From: Haloarcula sp. CBA1129 | Lineage (GTDB): Archaea > Halobacteriota > Halobacteria > Halobacteriales > Haloarculaceae | Reading direction: 5' to 3' | DNA: 64,000 nucleotides | Assembly (NCBI RefSeq): GCF_008729015.1 | Contig: NZ_RKSM01000001.1 | Coordinates: forward strand, 2,356,001 to 2,420,000 | Shown here: piece after piece, positions 52,166 through 60,029 of the stretch | How positions within the stretch are numbered: position 1 is the first letter of the stretch | Layout of the letters: each line of letters begins with the position of its first letter | Notes under the pieces: generated by a model | Told to the model about the DNA's origin: nothing | Databases searched by the model: none | Seen by the model: the letters and a program-made list of their open reading frames with translations, nothing else | Translations under genes and position numbers: made by a program

Positions 52166-53509
52166 TCAGGCGAGGCTGCTGCCGTCGAACTTCGCGCGGT
52201 CGAAGTCGTGGTCGAGGAGGTCGAGAATCGTCGGTGCGATGTCGTAGAGGTCGGCGTCCTCGATGCGGACATCCGGGTCATCGACCAGAAGCGTCGCGTT
52301 GTCGAAGCTGTGCATGCCGTTGCGCGGTCCGACGCCGAACACGTCCTCAGAGCCCTTGAAGCCGGCCTTCAGATCGAAACCGTGGTTCGGGACGACAGTG
52401 AGGTCCGGCGCGATGTCGTCGTGGTCGCCGCGGAAGGCGTCCTCCTTGGTGACCACGCGGTCGGCGACCTTCTTGCCGTCCGGGCCTTCGAGCGATTCGA
52501 GTTTCTCTTTGAGGTCCGCGCGGACGGACTCGTACTCGGATTCGGGAACGCTACCGTTCGGTTCCCGTCCCTCTAGGTTGACGTAGAACCGACCGGGGAT
52601 GAGCGAGTACGCCTTGGTGTCTTCGCTGATATCGCCGAGTTCGGAGTGGTCATCAGTCTCGTAGTCGAGCCACCCTTCCTGCTGGAGCCACTCGTTGAAG
52701 TGGACCTCGTAGTCAAGCGAGGTGAAGCCGTGGTCCGAGGCGACGACCATCGTCACGTCGTCGGGGAGTCGGTCACGCAGATCTCCGAGGTAGGCGTCGA
52801 CCTGCTTGTAGAACTCGAGGAACGCGTCCTGATTCTCGCCGTCGCGCTCGTAGTCTTTGAACAGGAAGTGGTTGACCCGGTCCGTCGTCATGAACACGCC
52901 GAAAAACAGGTCCCAGTCGTCCTGTTCGACGTAGTGTTTGAACGCCTCGTAGCGCTTTTCTAGCGTCTTGTGGGCGTCCTCGACGAAGTCGCTCTTATCG
53001 TCGTCGTGGCCGAGCTTGGCGTTGACGTCGATGCGGTAGTCGCTGTCCTGAAGATGGTCACGGAGTTCATCCGGGTAGGCGGCCTTGTCCACGCCCGGTG
53101 AGAGGAAGCCCGACACCATCCGCTGGACGTTCCGCTGAGGCGGGAAGGTGACCGGCACGTTCAGCACCGTCGCGTTGCGGCCCTCGTCGGTGACGCGGTC
53201 CCAGAGCCGCGTCGCCTGCACATCACGCCCCATCGGGACGTAGGTGTCATAGGAGCCGACCTCACGGTCCTGAAAGCCGTAGACCCCCGTCTGTCCCGGG
53301 TTAACGCCAGTCGTCAGTGCCGGCCAGCAGGCGCTAGACTCGGGGGGAACGATGCTGTCGATGGGTCCAGCGCTTCCGTCCGACGCCATCTCCGTGAGGT
53401 TCGGGAACACGTCAGGATGTTCGTCGATAAGGCTGAACGGTACGCCGTCAATGCCGAAGAAGGCAACACGCGGTGCGTCGTCGCCCTTCAATCGGTCGAA
53501 TAATCCCAT
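52166..53509 (-). CDS. Alkaline-phosphatase-superfamily phosphodiesterase/nucleotide pyrophosphatase
   Basis: Enzyme of 447 residues. The metal-binding start VAFFGIDGVPFSLIDEHP (about 15-32), nucleophile segment IVPPESSACWPALTTGVNPGQTGVYGF (about 58-84), VVASDHGF (about 257-264) and the late His (FGVGPRNGMHSFDNATLLV, about 392-410) define a type I phosphodiesterase core that binds two metals. No signal peptide is present, so it acts in the cytoplasm. The substrate is unknown; related haloarchaeal proteins are often linked to sugar-phosphate or cyclic-nucleotide chemistry, but this is guesswork. Confidence 0.85.
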   Translation of the reverse strand: MGLFDRLKGDDAPRVAFFGIDGVPFSLIDEHPDVFPNLTEMASDGSAGPIDSIVPPESSACWPALTTGVNPGQTGVYGFQDREVGSYDTYVPMGRDVQATRLWDRVTDEGRNATVLNVPVTFPPQRNVQRMVSGFLSPGVDKAAYPDELRDHLQDSDYRIDVNAKLGHDDDKSDFVEDAHKTLEKRYEAFKHYVEQDDWDLFFGVFMTTDRVNHFLFKDYERDGENQDAFLEFYKQVDAYLGDLRDRLPDDVTMVVASDHGFTSLDYEVHFNEWLQQEGWLDYETDDHSELGDISEDTKAYSLIPGRFYVNLEGREPNGSVPESEYESVRADLKEKLESLEGPDGKKVADRVVTKEDAFRGDHDDIAPDLTVVPNHGFDLKAGFKGSEDVFGVGPRNGMHSFDNATLLVDDPDVRIEDADLYDIAPTILDLLDHDFDRAKFDGSSLA

Positions 53510-53853
53510 ACACTCCGTTAGTCAGGTCAGGAACAAGAAACTTCTTTTCGGAGCCGCGTCACCGAAAGCGGCAATATCATCGACACAACCGAACTGTCAA
53601 CGCGACTGATCCGCATTCTCCGGAACCACGGTTAGATGGGCGATTCCGGGTGTCGACTGCCGCTCGACTCGCGGAGTGACAGTCGTGTGGTCCAGTGCCG
53701 CGTCGGTGTCATCAGTAGCCATACACGTACCGATAGCGGTTACACGGACAAAAGATTACCCATGCTCATACATAATCGGACACACCTGCCGGTATTACTT
53801 CTGGAAATGCGCCGGCAGCGGAACAAAAACCGCGAAAGGTGGTTTCGGGAGCG
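53510..53853. other. Gap between phosphodiesterase and pyrophosphatase genes
   Basis: The 344-base gap contains one short minus-strand candidate gene (53597-53722), described separately. Elsewhere no structure stands out beyond AT-rich patches near 53530-53545 and 53740-53790. Confidence 0.4.
53597..53722 (-). CDS. Candidate small protein of 41 residues
   Basis: ATG to TGA frame encoding a 41-residue polar, acidic peptide starting MATDDTDAALDHTTV and ending VVPENADQSR. The composition (many Asp, Thr, Ala) is like that of haloarchaeal genes, and an AT-rich element (about 53747-53758) lies about 30 bases upstream, fitting a leaderless start. It has no recognisable domain, and may be a real small protein or a truncated gene. 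Co-directional with the flanking genes. Confidence 0.35.
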   Translation of the reverse strand: MATDDTDAALDHTTVTPRVERQSTPGIAHLTVVPENADQSR

Positions 53854-54387
53854 TCAGTTGAACTCTTCGTCGTACAGTTCCTGTGCGTGGACGATAGCGT
53901 CCTTTGCGGCTTCTTTGTCTTCCCAGCCCAGCGTTTCGACTTCTTTGCCCTCTTCGAGGTTCTTGTAGGTCGAAAAGAACTCGTCGATTTCGTCGAGGGT
54001 CTGCTGTGGGATGTCGTCGAGGTCTTCGATGTGATCGTAGCGGGGGTCCTCGATGGGGACGGCGATGACCTTGTCGTCTTGCTCGCCGTCGTCGTCCATC
54101 TTCATCAGGGCAACGGGGCGGGCCTCGATGACACAGCCGGGGAACGTTTGATCTTCCACGAGGACTAGCACGTCGAACGGGTCCTCGTCGTCGTAGTACG
54201 ACTGTGGAATGAAACCGTAATCAGACGGGTAATGCACGTTCGAGTGAAGGACACGGTCGAGGACGACGCCGGGAATGTCCTTCTCGTATTCGTACTTGTT
54301 ACGCTCGCCTTTCAGGCACTCGACGACAGCGTAGATCTCTTCGGGGGGGTTCGGTCCAGTTTCGAGGTCTTCCCAGAGGTTCGTCAT
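53854..54387 (-). CDS. ppa: Inorganic pyrophosphatase (class I)
   Basis: Soluble enzyme of 177 residues hydrolysing pyrophosphate. It has ERNKYEYEKDIPGVVLDRVL with the catalytic Glu/Lys/Tyr, HYPSDYGFIPQSYYDDEDPFDVLVL with the DxDPxD metal site (about 51-75), and the later DDKVIAVPIEDPRYDHI (about 100-116). I chose the ATG at 54387 because MTNLWEDLETGPNPPEEIYAVVE is the family N-terminus. An upstream GTG at 54435 would add 16 residues and lies close to the TATA, so a longer form is possible. Confidence 0.95.
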   Translation of the reverse strand: MTNLWEDLETGPNPPEEIYAVVECLKGERNKYEYEKDIPGVVLDRVLHSNVHYPSDYGFIPQSYYDDEDPFDVLVLVEDQTFPGCVIEARPVALMKMDDDGEQDDKVIAVPIEDPRYDHIEDLDDIPQQTLDEIDEFFSTYKNLEEGKEVETLGWEDKEAAKDAIVHAQELYDEEFN

Positions 54388-54454
54388 CACCGGCGACTGC
54401 GCGACGCCGTCAAAAAATCCTTTCGTAATAGCCACAGCTATTCGGTATTATGCG

Positions 54455-54464
54455 CTATATAACC
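54455..54464 (-). promoter_or_regulatory. TATA box of the pyrophosphatase gene
   Basis: GGTTATATAG on the minus strand. Transcription should begin near 54432, which gives either a leader of about 45 bases to the ATG at 54387 or a leaderless GTG start at 54435. Confidence 0.55.
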
Positions 54465-54580
54465 CAATAATATCTAAACATAGATATATTCTTAGATAAC
54501 ACTTACTACCTGTAAACGACAATCTGAAAGCAGATTAATCGGAAACGTAGTTCAACTATGCCAGCATAATATAACTTTCC

Positions 54581-54594
54581 CTACACTAGTGTAG
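54581..54594. promoter_or_regulatory. 14-base palindrome CTACACTAGTGTAG in the padR upstream region
   Basis: A perfect, spacer-free palindrome about 90 bases before padR, in AT-rich DNA and next to TAATATAAC (54567-54575). Candidate protein site. Confidence 0.4.
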
Positions 54595-54645
54595 CTGCTA
54601 GTTGTGTGGTGGTTAATGCCCCACAGCAGGCGTTGTGCACCAGAG

Positions 54646-54659
54646 TTAACAAGTGTTAA
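54646..54659. promoter_or_regulatory. Candidate PadR operator overlapping the padR TATA box
   Basis: TTAACA, AG, TGTTAA: perfect six-base arms. The right arm overlaps the TATA-like GTTAAATA (54655-54662), which is about 26 bases before the padR start. A bound PadR dimer would block promoter recognition. Confidence 0.5.
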
Positions 54660-54684
54660 ATAGCTTGCTGACATTTACTCAACT

Positions 54685-55044
54685 ATGTCAGAGGCACAAA
54701 CAGTTACTGACAGTCCGGGCATCGCAAAAGAACTTACCGCTTTTCAGCAGAATATCCTAGTAATACTCGCTGAAGAGCCGCGGTATGGTCTCGCTATCAA
54801 GCGCGAACTAGAAGAGTACTACAACGACGAAGTCAACCACGGTCGCCTGTACCCGAACCTCGACGACCTCGTCGAGATGGGTCTCGTCGAGAAGAGCGAA
54901 CTCGACAAGCGAACGAACCAGTACTCCCTAACAGAGTCGGGCAAGGACGCAGTCCTCGACCAGCTCGGATGGGTGTTCGGAAAGTTCACCTCCGAGGACG
55001 GTCGAGCCGACGAACTCCGTGATCTGATCGCGGCACAGCAGTAG
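54685..55044 (+). CDS. PadR-family transcriptional regulator
   Basis: Regulator of 119 residues. The PadR winged helix (about 15-95) reads TAFQQNILVILAEEPRYGLAIKRELEEYYNDEVNHGRLYPNLDDLVEMGLVEKSELDKRTNQYSLTESGKDAV, with the typical YG turn and GRLYPNL recognition region. A short C-terminal helix follows. PadR proteins are usually dimeric repressors of neighbouring genes or themselves. The upstream region is AT-rich with two inverted repeats, one over the TATA box. Confidence 0.9.
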   Translation: MSEAQTVTDSPGIAKELTAFQQNILVILAEEPRYGLAIKRELEEYYNDEVNHGRLYPNLDDLVEMGLVEKSELDKRTNQYSLTESGKDAVLDQLGWVFGKFTSEDGRADELRDLIAAQQ

Positions 55045-55128
55045 ACTCGCATCTGGGCACCTGCGAACTACTGTTAATCACTCCTTAACGCGAAACAACA
55101 CTGATTACCGACGGGTGTACGCGAACAG

Positions 55129-55683
55129 TTACGCGTCGGGAACGCGGCCACCGGCTTCTTCGACAGTCAGACGGATCGACTGGTCAAGGACCGACTGTTG
55201 TTCTGCAGTTGGCCACGTATTTCGTCGGACGTAGTCGTCCCGAAACTCCTCGATTTCCTCCGGCGTCGCCTCCGAAATCGGTTTCGCGTAGTGGTTGCCC
55301 ATGAAGTCGGCGAGAAGCTCCGCGTTGGCTCCGTGTATCTCACCGTGTGCGTCGGTAACAGCCTCGACAACGGCTCGGTTTTCAGCGTCGATCTCCGCCC
55401 ACTCGTCCGGGTCGCCGGGACCCGAAAGCCGTATCTCGACGCCACGATCGGTGTCGTCAACCCGCTCCGGACGGATAACACCATCATCGACCCATTCGGC
55501 GGGATGGCAGACGAGCACGTCGCCAGTCTCGTCGTTCCTGATACGGGCAGTGTAGTCGTACTCGGCGAGGGTTTCATCGCGTTCGGTCCTGTAGGCATCG
55601 GCCTCGGCATCGTCGACCGCCTCACGAGCAAGTCTTGTCAGCCGTTCGGCCTGTTCAGTCACGTCTGTCGGCAGGTCAGTCAT
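55129..55683 (-). CDS. RNase H operon protein (DUF7108-like), unknown function
   Basis: Protein of 184 residues. Its first eight bases overlap the end of the rnhA gene, so it is translationally coupled to it. The N-terminal part is helical (TEQAERLTRLAREAVDDAEADAYRTERDETLAEYDYTARIR), followed by beta strands (DVLVCHPAEWVDDGVIRPERVDD) and a C-terminal helical part (LLADFMGNHYAKPISEATPEEIEEFRDDYVRRN). In haloarchaea it is known only as the rnhA operon protein. No nuclease motif is seen. Confidence 0.75.
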   Translation of the reverse strand: MTDLPTDVTEQAERLTRLAREAVDDAEADAYRTERDETLAEYDYTARIRNDETGDVLVCHPAEWVDDGVIRPERVDDTDRGVEIRLSGPGDPDEWAEIDAENRAVVEAVTDAHGEIHGANAELLADFMGNHYAKPISEATPEEIEEFRDDYVRRNTWPTAEQQSVLDQSIRLTVEEAGGRVPDA

Positions 55684-56272
55684 CGTCGAGTGCGTCGTTA
55701 GCTAATTCGTCCGCACGGTCGTTTATTTCCCGCGGAACGTGCTCGATCTGCCAGTCGTCAAAGCCTGTCAGCAGTTCGCGCACGCGGACACGGTTTTCGC
55801 GCAGTTCTGGGTCGTTCGTATCCCACTCACCGCGGACCTGTTTGACGATAAGCTCTGAGTCACCCCGGATGTGAACGTCGTCGAAGCCGTAATCGCGTGC
55901 GACTTCGACCGCACGGATGAGTGCTCTGTACTCCGCCTGATTGTTCGTCGCTGTTCCGATCGTCTCCCCACCCTCCGTGACGATTCCGCTGTCATCGACC
56001 AGCACGTAGCCGACCGAGGCTGGCCCCGGATTGCCCCGCGATGCGCCATCAAAATATGCATGCACGCGACCGCCGTCATTGCCGCGTAACAGTGCCTCAA
56101 GTTGTGCGGTCCCCTCTCCCTGCACGACGACCTTTCCCTCGTAGGCGACCGCCGTCGCACCGCCGTATTCGACGCGCCAACGCTCGTGATCGGTGTTTCC
56201 CTGTTGAATGTCGAGTCCAGCGTCCACCAGACGCTCGCGAGCCGTCGCCTCATCACATTCGATAACCGGCAT
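55676..56272 (-). CDS. rnhA: Ribonuclease HI (archaeal type)
   Basis: Enzyme of 198 residues that degrades the RNA strand of RNA-DNA hybrids. An N-terminal domain of about 65 residues precedes the RNase H fold. The catalytic acidic residues are in YFDGASRGNPGPASVGYV (Asp near 74), NNQAEYRALIRAVEVA (Glu near 112), HIRGDSELIVKQVRG (Asp near 137) and INDRADELANDAL (Asp near 188). Related archaeal type I RNases H also cleave RNA primers. It leads the two-gene operon with the DUF7108-like gene. Confidence 0.92.
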   Translation of the reverse strand: MPVIECDEATARERLVDAGLDIQQGNTDHERWRVEYGGATAVAYEGKVVVQGEGTAQLEALLRGNDGGRVHAYFDGASRGNPGPASVGYVLVDDSGIVTEGGETIGTATNNQAEYRALIRAVEVARDYGFDDVHIRGDSELIVKQVRGEWDTNDPELRENRVRVRELLTGFDDWQIEHVPREINDRADELANDALDDD

Positions 56273-56319
56273 TGTCCGAGGGTGGCTGACCCGCCGATAT
56301 AGAGGTTGTGGTCGGCCCG

Positions 56320-56715
56320 TCAGTTCCCGATGTTTCCGCTGATCCGCTCGGCACCGGTCTGTCGACCCTCTTCACCGCCCAGTACCCGACCCAAGACACC
56401 GACCAGTCCACCGAGGGCGATAACGGCCCCGGTGGCGAACATTATCGACAGAATGGGATCGACAGGCTCGATGAGGATGGGCGAGAGAAACAGGACGACG
56501 CCGGACAGGATGGCTATCGCCCCTGCGACGGGGCTTACCTGTTTCCCCGACGAGACGCGGTACGTGGAGTGGGCGAGCGTGAGGGTCGCGATCTCCCCGA
56601 CAAGAAGATTGACGAGCGCCTGCTGATACGCGACCGGGATGACTGCTGAAACGAATATCACAACCATGCTGACCAGCGTTGCGCCGAGCAGGAACCACTT
56701 CGTTGTATTTGCCAT
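56320..56715 (-). CDS. Small four-helix membrane protein
   Basis: Protein of 131 residues with four hydrophobic helices (about 7-27, 30-50, 60-80 and 84-108) and a short charged C-terminal tail (RVLGGEEGRQTGAERISGNIGN). It has the Gly/Val/Ile-rich helices of small integral proteins and no catalytic motif. It diverges from nreA, about 100 bases away. Function unknown. Confidence 0.65.
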   Translation of the reverse strand: MANTTKWFLLGATLVSMVVIFVSAVIPVAYQQALVNLLVGEIATLTLAHSTYRVSSGKQVSPVAGAIAILSGVVLFLSPILIEPVDPILSIMFATGAVIALGGLVGVLGRVLGGEEGRQTGAERISGNIGN

Positions 56716-56815
56716 GATTTATATCACCTGTTGTTACTCAATCCAACCCTGTAAGAGTTGCTCTCCCATGGGCTGCCGGAAAGGTTCTTATCGGGGAGGG
56801 ACGAAAGCGTGACAG

Positions 56816-58105
56816 ATGCAACTCGACGAGTTCATCGAGGGGTTTGAGGAGGACGAGGCCGCACAGCGGCGTCGCCTCGCGGCGGAGAAATCCTACGCTA
56901 TCACGAATCACCTCGAAGACGTCGAGCAGCAGTTCGAAGCAGCGGTACAGGGCGATTCGCTGTTCGGGTCGACGGCACCAGAAATATTCGTCGGCCGCTC
57001 GGGGTATCCCAACGTCTCGACGGGCCTGCTCTCGCCGGTCGACACCGACGCCGCGGCTGCCGGGTTCGCGACCAGCGGCGACTGGTATCAGGAGGGGCTT
57101 GGCATCGAGGACGTCCTCCAGCGCCGGACCGGCATGGTAAACTCGACGCAGACGACATCAGTCGATTCCGTCAGCGCCGGTGGCGGGCGCGGCAACGGCG
57201 GGGTCCACGACGTCTGGAACGGCTTCGTCGGCGTCCAGCGGGAAGTCGCTATCGCGGACCACCCCGTCGATGTGGAGGTCGGTCTCGATGGCACCCCTGA
57301 AATGGATGTGAGCTTCGACGACGTGGGGACGCCGACGGGACCGCGGGCGCACGCGACGGGTGCCGACCTAGCGGAGAACCCCCACGTGCCCCGACCCGTA
57401 GAAAAGACGCTGTCGGACGACGATTGGCGCGCGGAGGGCGCGATGGCGTACCTGTACCGACGTGGGTTCGACGTGTACGACATCAACACCATCCTCTCCG
57501 CGGGCGCGTTGGGACAGGCCAGCGAGCGGTCACTGGTGCCGACACGGTGGTCGATCACCGCCGTCGACGACACGGTCGGGCAGTACGTCCGTGGCACGCT
57601 GCGCAACGCCAACACCATCGACAAGCCGGAACTGTGGTACAACGAGTACATGGGGAACCGCTACTGGGTCGTTCTCGCACCCGGTCGCTGGGAGTTTGAA
57701 CTCGTCGAGATGAAAGCCCCACAGAGCGTCTGGAACCCGCGGCCGGAGACGGGCTACTATATGTCTAGCGCTCACGAAGGGTACGAAGGACGGACGGCCT
57801 ACGTCGAGGAGACAGCCGGGGCGTACTACGCGGCACGACTGGGCGTCCTCGAACACCTCCAAGAGCGCGACAAACAGGCGAAGTGTCTGGTGTTGCGGGA
57901 AATCACCGATGAGTACTGGGCACCTGTCGGCGTCTGGCAGGTCCGAGAGGGGGTCCGCAATGCGTTCGACGGCGAACCCGGGACCGCCCAGTCCTTCCGG
58001 GAGACGCTGACGGCCATCGCCGACCAACTCCCTGTCAGTCTCGGACAGTTACGGCGCAAGTCCGAACTCGTCGCCGGGCTTCAGTCGCAGTTGAGCGATT
58101 TCTGA
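56816..58105 (+). CDS. nreA: DNA repair protein NreA
   Basis: Protein of 429 residues of the archaeal Nre family. The N-terminal part includes EIFVGRSGYPNVSTGLLSPV (about 56-75), the central part DVYDINTILSAGALGQASERSLVPTRWSITAVDD (about 222-255), and the C-terminal part VWNPRPETGYYMSSAHEGYEGR. The last residues QSQLSDF fit the PCNA-interacting consensus Qxx(L/I/M)xxF, and Haloferax NreA has a PIP motif at the same place. The family acts in repair of mitomycin-type damage. The N-terminal zinc finger seen in some archaeal Nre proteins is absent. Confidence 0.92.
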   Translation: MQLDEFIEGFEEDEAAQRRRLAAEKSYAITNHLEDVEQQFEAAVQGDSLFGSTAPEIFVGRSGYPNVSTGLLSPVDTDAAAAGFATSGDWYQEGLGIEDVLQRRTGMVNSTQTTSVDSVSAGGGRGNGGVHDVWNGFVGVQREVAIADHPVDVEVGLDGTPEMDVSFDDVGTPTGPRAHATGADLAENPHVPRPVEKTLSDDDWRAEGAMAYLYRRGFDVYDINTILSAGALGQASERSLVPTRWSITAVDDTVGQYVRGTLRNANTIDKPELWYNEYMGNRYWVVLAPGRWEFELVEMKAPQSVWNPRPETGYYMSSAHEGYEGRTAYVEETAGAYYAARLGVLEHLQERDKQAKCLVLREITDEYWAPVGVWQVREGVRNAFDGEPGTAQSFRETLTAIADQLPVSLGQLRRKSELVAGLQSQLSDF

Positions 58106-58134
58106 CGGCGCGTCGCGTTGTCCAGTAGCCGCGA

Positions 58135-58998
58135 TCAGCGTCGCCCGCTGTCACCGTCATCCGCGTCGTCCCAAGCTGAAGTGCCGAATCTGTCGGTATC
58201 GGTGTCGTCGCTCCGACTCGATTCGTCAGTATAGCCGTCTCCACTCGGTCCATCCTCGCTCGAAGGGGCCCCTGTCGTAGCTGGTCCGGACCTGCGTGTC
58301 CCGCCGACCGCAGTCGTGGAGGCAAGCGGCGGTTCGCCGTACTCTTCCTCGTATGCGTCCGCGAAGCCACGCCCCCAGATGTACATCATCGCTGACTGGC
58401 CGACGAACGCGAGGAACGGAACCGCAAGGTAGCCGATAATGGTGAATCCCAGAACGGTCGCTCCAACGGAGACGATGATGTTGACCGCAAACGCCAGTAC
58501 CACGGCCATCAGCATTGTTCGGTTCGTCCCAACAGACGAGAGCACATCACGGTCAAAGCCCGCAGCAATACTGTCCGCCCGGACGAAGTTCCCCGTCGCA
58601 ACGGGCAGTATCACTGCCATTGCGAGGAGTCCAATAAAGTAGAGCAAAGCAGCGACGAGTAGGCCGGCGAGTAGCAACCCCTCCGAGCCACCGAGTCCAC
58701 CGCTGATTATCAGCAGGCCCGGGATAGCAAGCGTGAGGCCGAGCAGCAAAGCGTACCCCAGAACGACGACCGTCTGTCGGACTCCGTCAACGGTTATGTC
58801 GACCAGATCCAGTTCGTTCCAGACCGGTGGCGTGTCAGTCTCGCCTCTGAGGACCCGGCGCATCACTTCGAGCATGTATCCCTGAAACGTGAACAGCGGA
58901 ACGATGAAAAAGCCGAAAAACAGTACAACGCCACCGATTGCGACGCGTTTGACCCAGTCATCGCCTTGTGTCTGGTAGCGAAGCGCGTCCTCTATCAT
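58135..58998 (-). CDS. DUF4013 family membrane protein
   Basis: Protein of 287 residues with about six helices and the DUF4013 start (ALRYQTQGDDWVKRVAIGGVVLFFGFFIVPLF, about 5-36) and GYMLEVMRRVLRGETDTPPVWNELDLVDITVDGVR segment (about 41-75). The last 65 residues form a cytoplasmic tail rich in Ser, Asp and Thr. Its N-terminal layout resembles the two paralogous membrane genes near 26 kb only in general style. Function unknown. Confidence 0.85.
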   Translation of the reverse strand: MIEDALRYQTQGDDWVKRVAIGGVVLFFGFFIVPLFTFQGYMLEVMRRVLRGETDTPPVWNELDLVDITVDGVRQTVVVLGYALLLGLTLAIPGLLIISGGLGGSEGLLLAGLLVAALLYFIGLLAMAVILPVATGNFVRADSIAAGFDRDVLSSVGTNRTMLMAVVLAFAVNIIVSVGATVLGFTIIGYLAVPFLAFVGQSAMMYIWGRGFADAYEEEYGEPPLASTTAVGGTRRSGPATTGAPSSEDGPSGDGYTDESSRSDDTDTDRFGTSAWDDADDGDSGRR

Positions 58999-59021
58999 GT
59001 GCAGTCAGTCTTAAGATAGAT

Positions 59022-59029
59022 TCAAATAA
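59022..59029 (-). promoter_or_regulatory. TATA box of the DUF4013 gene
   Basis: On the minus strand CTTATTTG is centred about 26 bases before the start codon at 58998, giving a leaderless transcript. Confidence 0.55.
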
Positions 59030-59103
59030 GTTGTGTAATCATTGAAAGCTGCGTTCCAGACATCGAAGCTCTCAGACCAATGCAGGACGGGCAACGGCGT
59101 GGC

Positions 59104-59265
59104 TCAGGTACGGTCGGTACTGTGCGGCGAGAGCTCGACAAACGCCGGGGTATCGACCGTCTCGGCACAGACTGGGCATCCAGCAACCAACAGGCGCTCC
59201 CGAACGCCACCGTCGACCGTTGCACACGCATCACAGTTCGGGCACGTGAAGCGGTACTCTGGCAT
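59104..59265 (-). CDS. Small zinc-ribbon protein (DUF7560-like)
   Basis: Protein of 53 residues from the ATG at 59265. Four zinc-ligand positions are clear: YRFTCPNC near residues 5-11, then AGCPVCAETV near 30-35. Between them is a basic linker (GGVRERLLV). A third Cys (DACATV, residue 14) may be spare. The ligand spacing is that of a rubredoxin-like or DUF7560-type zinc ribbon. Probably protein or nucleic-acid contact; no enzyme motif. Confidence 0.7.
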   Translation of the reverse strand: MPEYRFTCPNCDACATVDGGVRERLLVAGCPVCAETVDTPAFVELSPHSTDRT

Positions 59266-59456
59266 GTACTCAGGCACGGACTGGGATAGCCGAAGGAACT
59301 GCCCCCTCAATCTGGAGGGACTATACGTACGTGAGGGCGTTCCGGTCGCAGGTCGGGTCGCCGGCCACTGGTGTCGTAGTGTGAGAAGTCCTGCATATAT
59401 AGCCCTCAATAGTGGTCTTAGGAAGGGTTATTCCACTCGCTCGGAACTATTACGCC

Positions 59457-59885
59457 ATGACTGATACGCCGCTGAAGTTCGGATTCGTCTGCGTCCAGAA
59501 CGCCGGCCGGAGCCAGATGTCCGCGGCGTTTGCCGAGCGCGAACGGGCCCGTCGTGGCCTCGAAGATGAGGTCGAAATCCTGACGGGCGGCACGGACCCC
59601 GCGGACGAAGTGCACCCGGAAGTCGTCGAGGCGATGGCCGAACTCGACATCGACCTCTCCGACCGGGTCCCGAAAGCGGTTTCGGACGATGAACTCAACA
59701 GTTGTACCGTCGTTGCGACGATGGGCTGTTCGACGCTCGAACTCGACGCCGACGTCGCAGTGCGTGACTGGGCGCTAGATGACCCACACGGACAGTCAGC
59801 TGAGCGGGTGCGGGAAATCCGCAACGAGATCGAGAAGCGTGTCACCGACCTGTTCGACGAATTCACTGACAACAGTACCAATTGA
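59457..59885 (+). CDS. Low-molecular-weight phosphatase / ArsC-like protein
   Basis: Protein of 142 residues from the ATG at 59457. The catalytic loop is CVQNAGRS (Cys12 to Arg18, CX5R). The general acid is in RDWALDDPHGQ (about 102-112). This fits the low-molecular-weight tyrosine phosphatase fold shared with thioredoxin-linked arsenate reductases. Arsenate reductases of this type have a second and third Cys spaced about seven apart near residue 82-89; here SCTVVATMGCS provides two Cys nine apart, so arsenate reduction is possible but not shown. Confidence 0.8.
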   Translation: MTDTPLKFGFVCVQNAGRSQMSAAFAERERARRGLEDEVEILTGGTDPADEVHPEVVEAMAELDIDLSDRVPKAVSDDELNSCTVVATMGCSTLELDADVAVRDWALDDPHGQSAERVREIRNEIEKRVTDLFDEFTDNSTN

Positions 59886-60029
59886 AACGACTGGCACACT
59901 GAGCGCACTGCTCCCGTGCGATCTGGTGTCCACTGAATTTGTGTGGCTACTGTAACCCGACACCTGCTGTAGACGCTGAACTCAGGCGCTCCAACGCACC
60001 GGCCGAATAGCCTCAGCCTTGACCGCTGA

